From contig JAPPCR010000015.1 of assembly GCA_028875725.1 (NCBI GenBank), forward strand, positions 620,001 through 684,000: a stretch of DNA of 64,000 nt, read 5' to 3'. The position numbers and the translations under genes are program-made. The DNA is from Acidobacteriota bacterium. GTDB taxonomy: Bacteria > Acidobacteriota > Thermoanaerobaculia > Multivoradales > Multivoraceae. Position 1 is the first letter of the stretch; each line of letters opens with the position of its first letter. The notes below the pieces were generated by a model. That model worked only from the letters and a program-made list of their open reading frames with translations. It searched no databases and was not told the origin of the DNA. This document shows, piece by piece, positions 62,709-64,000 of the stretch.

Positions 62709-64000
62709 GTGCCTTACCCCATTGCTCGACGCGACTTGCTCAAGTCGGCTCTCGTCGGGTTCGGCGCCTGCCTTGGAGGGCCGACCTGGGCCGCGCAACC
62801 GGCCAGTGACCGAGACCGCTTCGGCGGCTGGACCGGGCTGAAGTTCGACGCCACGGGCTTCTTTCGCACCGAGCACGACGGACGACGATGGTGGCTGGTC
62901 ACTCCCGAAGGCCACGCCTTCATCAGTTGGGGCGTCAACCACTACCACGCGAACTGGTGGGCGCAGGACTACAACCGCGATCACTGGCTGCGGCGATTCG
63001 GCGCGGAGGACGTCTACGACCGGGCCTGGAACCGGGGCTTCCGCGAGGCAGCGCTGGCCGATTTGCGGAGGCTGGGCCTCAACACCCTGGGCATTCACAC
63101 GAACGCCACGATGCTCACGCATCCGCCGGGTCAGGCCCGGTTTCCGTTCGTCGCGCCCTACGAGCCGCTGGCGCTGTCGCACTACCTCAAGCCCAAGCCC
63201 GATGCCTACGCGGACATCTTCGCCCCGGAGTTCGAGGCGCTGTGCGAACGCACGGCCCGGCAAGTCGCCGCGCCCTACCGTGAAGACCCCATGGTGCTGG
63301 GCTACTGCATGGCGGACTGTCCTCCCCTGACCGACAACGAGGCGGAATGGAACGGCAGCACGACGTGGCCCCGCCGGCTACGCAACTTCGCCGCCGAGGC
63401 GCCCGGCAAACAGGCCTATGTCGACTTCACGCGGGATCGCTACGGCGACGTGTCCGGTTTCAACGCCACTTACGGCACAGGCTTCGGAGCGTGGTCAGAC
63501 CTGCTCGAGGCGACGGACTGGCGACCCGATCAGGCTCCCTCGAACCAGGCGGAGCGCGATGACAACGCTGCCTTCCTGCTGCCCTGCGTCGAGCGCTACT
63601 ACTCGGTCGCGAAGACAGCCCTCCGCCGGACCGACCCGAACCACCTCTTCCTCGGCGACAAGATCAACGGCGACACGGACGGGCTCGACTCGATCGCAGC
63701 CACAACGAGCCGGTACACCGACCTCGTGAACACCCAGCACTACGCCCGCTGGGAGGGTCAGCGCGAGACGATGGACCGGCTGACCGACACGGTGGGGCAA
63801 CCCTTCCTCAACGGCGACGCCGCTTACACCACGCCGACCGAGAGCATGCCCAATCCCCATGGCCAGCACGCGCGCGACATGGCGGAGCGCGCCCAGTGGA
63901 CGCGGGAGTTCATGGAGAACGCGACCGCCCGGCCCGACTTCGTCGGCTGGCACATGTGCGGGATGATCGACACGGCGAACACCATGCCCGGCAAGGAGCA
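62709..64000 (+). CDS. Probable glycoside hydrolase (GH-A clan, agarase-like), 3'-truncated by window edge
   Basis: A GTG at 62709, preceded by AAAGGAAG (62696-62703), opens a frame that stays open to the window end (430 codons). The leader is twin-arginine-like (ARRDLLKSALVGFGACLGG). The mature part begins FGGWTGLKFDATGFFRTEHD, then RWWLVTPEGHAFISWGVNHYH, a pattern seen in beta-agarase and related retaining glycosidases in which the WLVTPxG strand leads the barrel. A later GYCMADCPP and NTQHYA fit a barrel but I cannot point to both catalytic acids. Family assignment is tentative. It may degrade a marine or plant polysaccharide. Confidence 0.65.
   Translation, partial: MPYPIARRDLLKSALVGFGACLGGPTWAAQPASDRDRFGGWTGLKFDATGFFRTEHDGRRWWLVTPEGHAFISWGVNHYHANWWAQDYNRDHWLRRFGAEDVYDRAWNRGFREAALADLRRLGLNTLGIHTNATMLTHPPGQARFPFVAPYEPLALSHYLKPKPDAYADIFAPEFEALCERTARQVAAPYREDPMVLGYCMADCPPLTDNEAEWNGSTTWPRRLRNFAAEAPGKQAYVDFTRDRYGDVSGFNATYGTGFGAWSDLLEATDWRPDQAPSNQAERDDNAAFLLPCVERYYSVAKTALRRTDPNHLFLGDKINGDTDGLDSIAATTSRYTDLVNTQHYARWEGQRETMDRLTDTVGQPFLNGDAAYTTPTESMPNPHGQHARDMAERAQWTREFMENATARPDFVGWHMCGMIDTANTMPGKE

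Noticed and set aside
62517-63263. Extension of the Xre antitoxin frame to 63263
   Set aside because: Crosses the promoter and is antisense to the glycoside hydrolase; no antitoxin homology upstream of 62516.

Overview
The window is a GC-rich, densely packed bacterial chromosome segment with about 46 protein genes, no rRNA or tRNA that I could find, no CRISPR array and no transposase or integrase. The gene content suggests a free-living or host-associated heterotroph of the Acidobacteriota/Planctomycetota ecological type. Indicators are planctomycete-type cytochrome proteins (DUF1549/DUF1553 with DUF1501), a formylglycine sulfatase, a PVC-type haem-binding dehydrogenase, many secreted serine hydrolases and S9 peptidases, a phytanoyl-CoA dioxygenase-like enzyme and an LLM flavin enzyme. 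The taxonomic guess is inference from gene families only; no marker gene is present.

Region 1 (1-14170) is mainly aromatic or cyclic-compound catabolism. A plus-strand operon carries a GPH transporter, serine hydrolase, CPBP protease, Rieske dioxygenase alpha and beta subunits and an SDR dehydrogenase. An AbrB/PIN toxin-antitoxin pair follows. A minus-strand operon (ring-cleaving VOC dioxygenase, alpha/beta hydrolase, CapA-like protein) then faces a plus-strand operon (PEP-mutase/isocitrate-lyase-like enzyme, FAD monooxygenase, FAH-family hydrolase, extradiol-type VOC dioxygenase). Ring hydroxylation, dihydrodiol oxidation, ring cleavage and hydrolysis of cleavage products could all be done from here, but no ferredoxin or reductase gene for the Rieske oxygenase is present.

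Region 2 (14270-23340) looks like a defence-type island. An AAA ATPase with a C-terminal winged helix is read leftwards, next to an 850-base graveyard of broken genes. Then come a PLD-SNF2 helicase and an Eco57I-type DNA methyltransferase, coupled by a GTGA overlap. The helicase-methyltransferase pair sits between two 120-bp direct repeats (98/120 identical by hand), which are relics of one winged-helix gene tail. The methyltransferase 3' end carries an apparent one-base frameshift that reads it into the downstream repeat.

Region 3 (23357-46401) is transport and peptide or small-molecule metabolism. It holds a spinster-type MFS and D-aminoacylase-like operon, an M19 dipeptidase/serine hydrolase/YkvI-like operon, a Yip1-like membrane protein, several oxidoreductases, katG, a PhyH/GPH operon, an LLM enzyme, a cytochrome c/copper monooxygenase-like protein, an S9 peptidase and a large serine hydrolase. 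Two copies of an interspersed repeat (30288-30429 and 46321-46394) fill convergent intergenic gaps, and in both cases the element edge supplies the TAG stop codon of the adjacent gene.

Region 4 (46401-64000) begins with an SDR, followed by a secreted sulfatase/PSD1/DUF1501 operon, a small sulfatase relic, an S9 peptidase and DUF1080-PVC dehydrogenase operon, a sodium:solute symporter, an Xre-RES toxin-antitoxin pair with tandem 17-bp operator repeats, and the start of a probable glycoside hydrolase that runs off the window. Several genes have a -10-like hexamer only 7-8 nt before the start codon, which suggests that leaderless transcripts are common in this genome.
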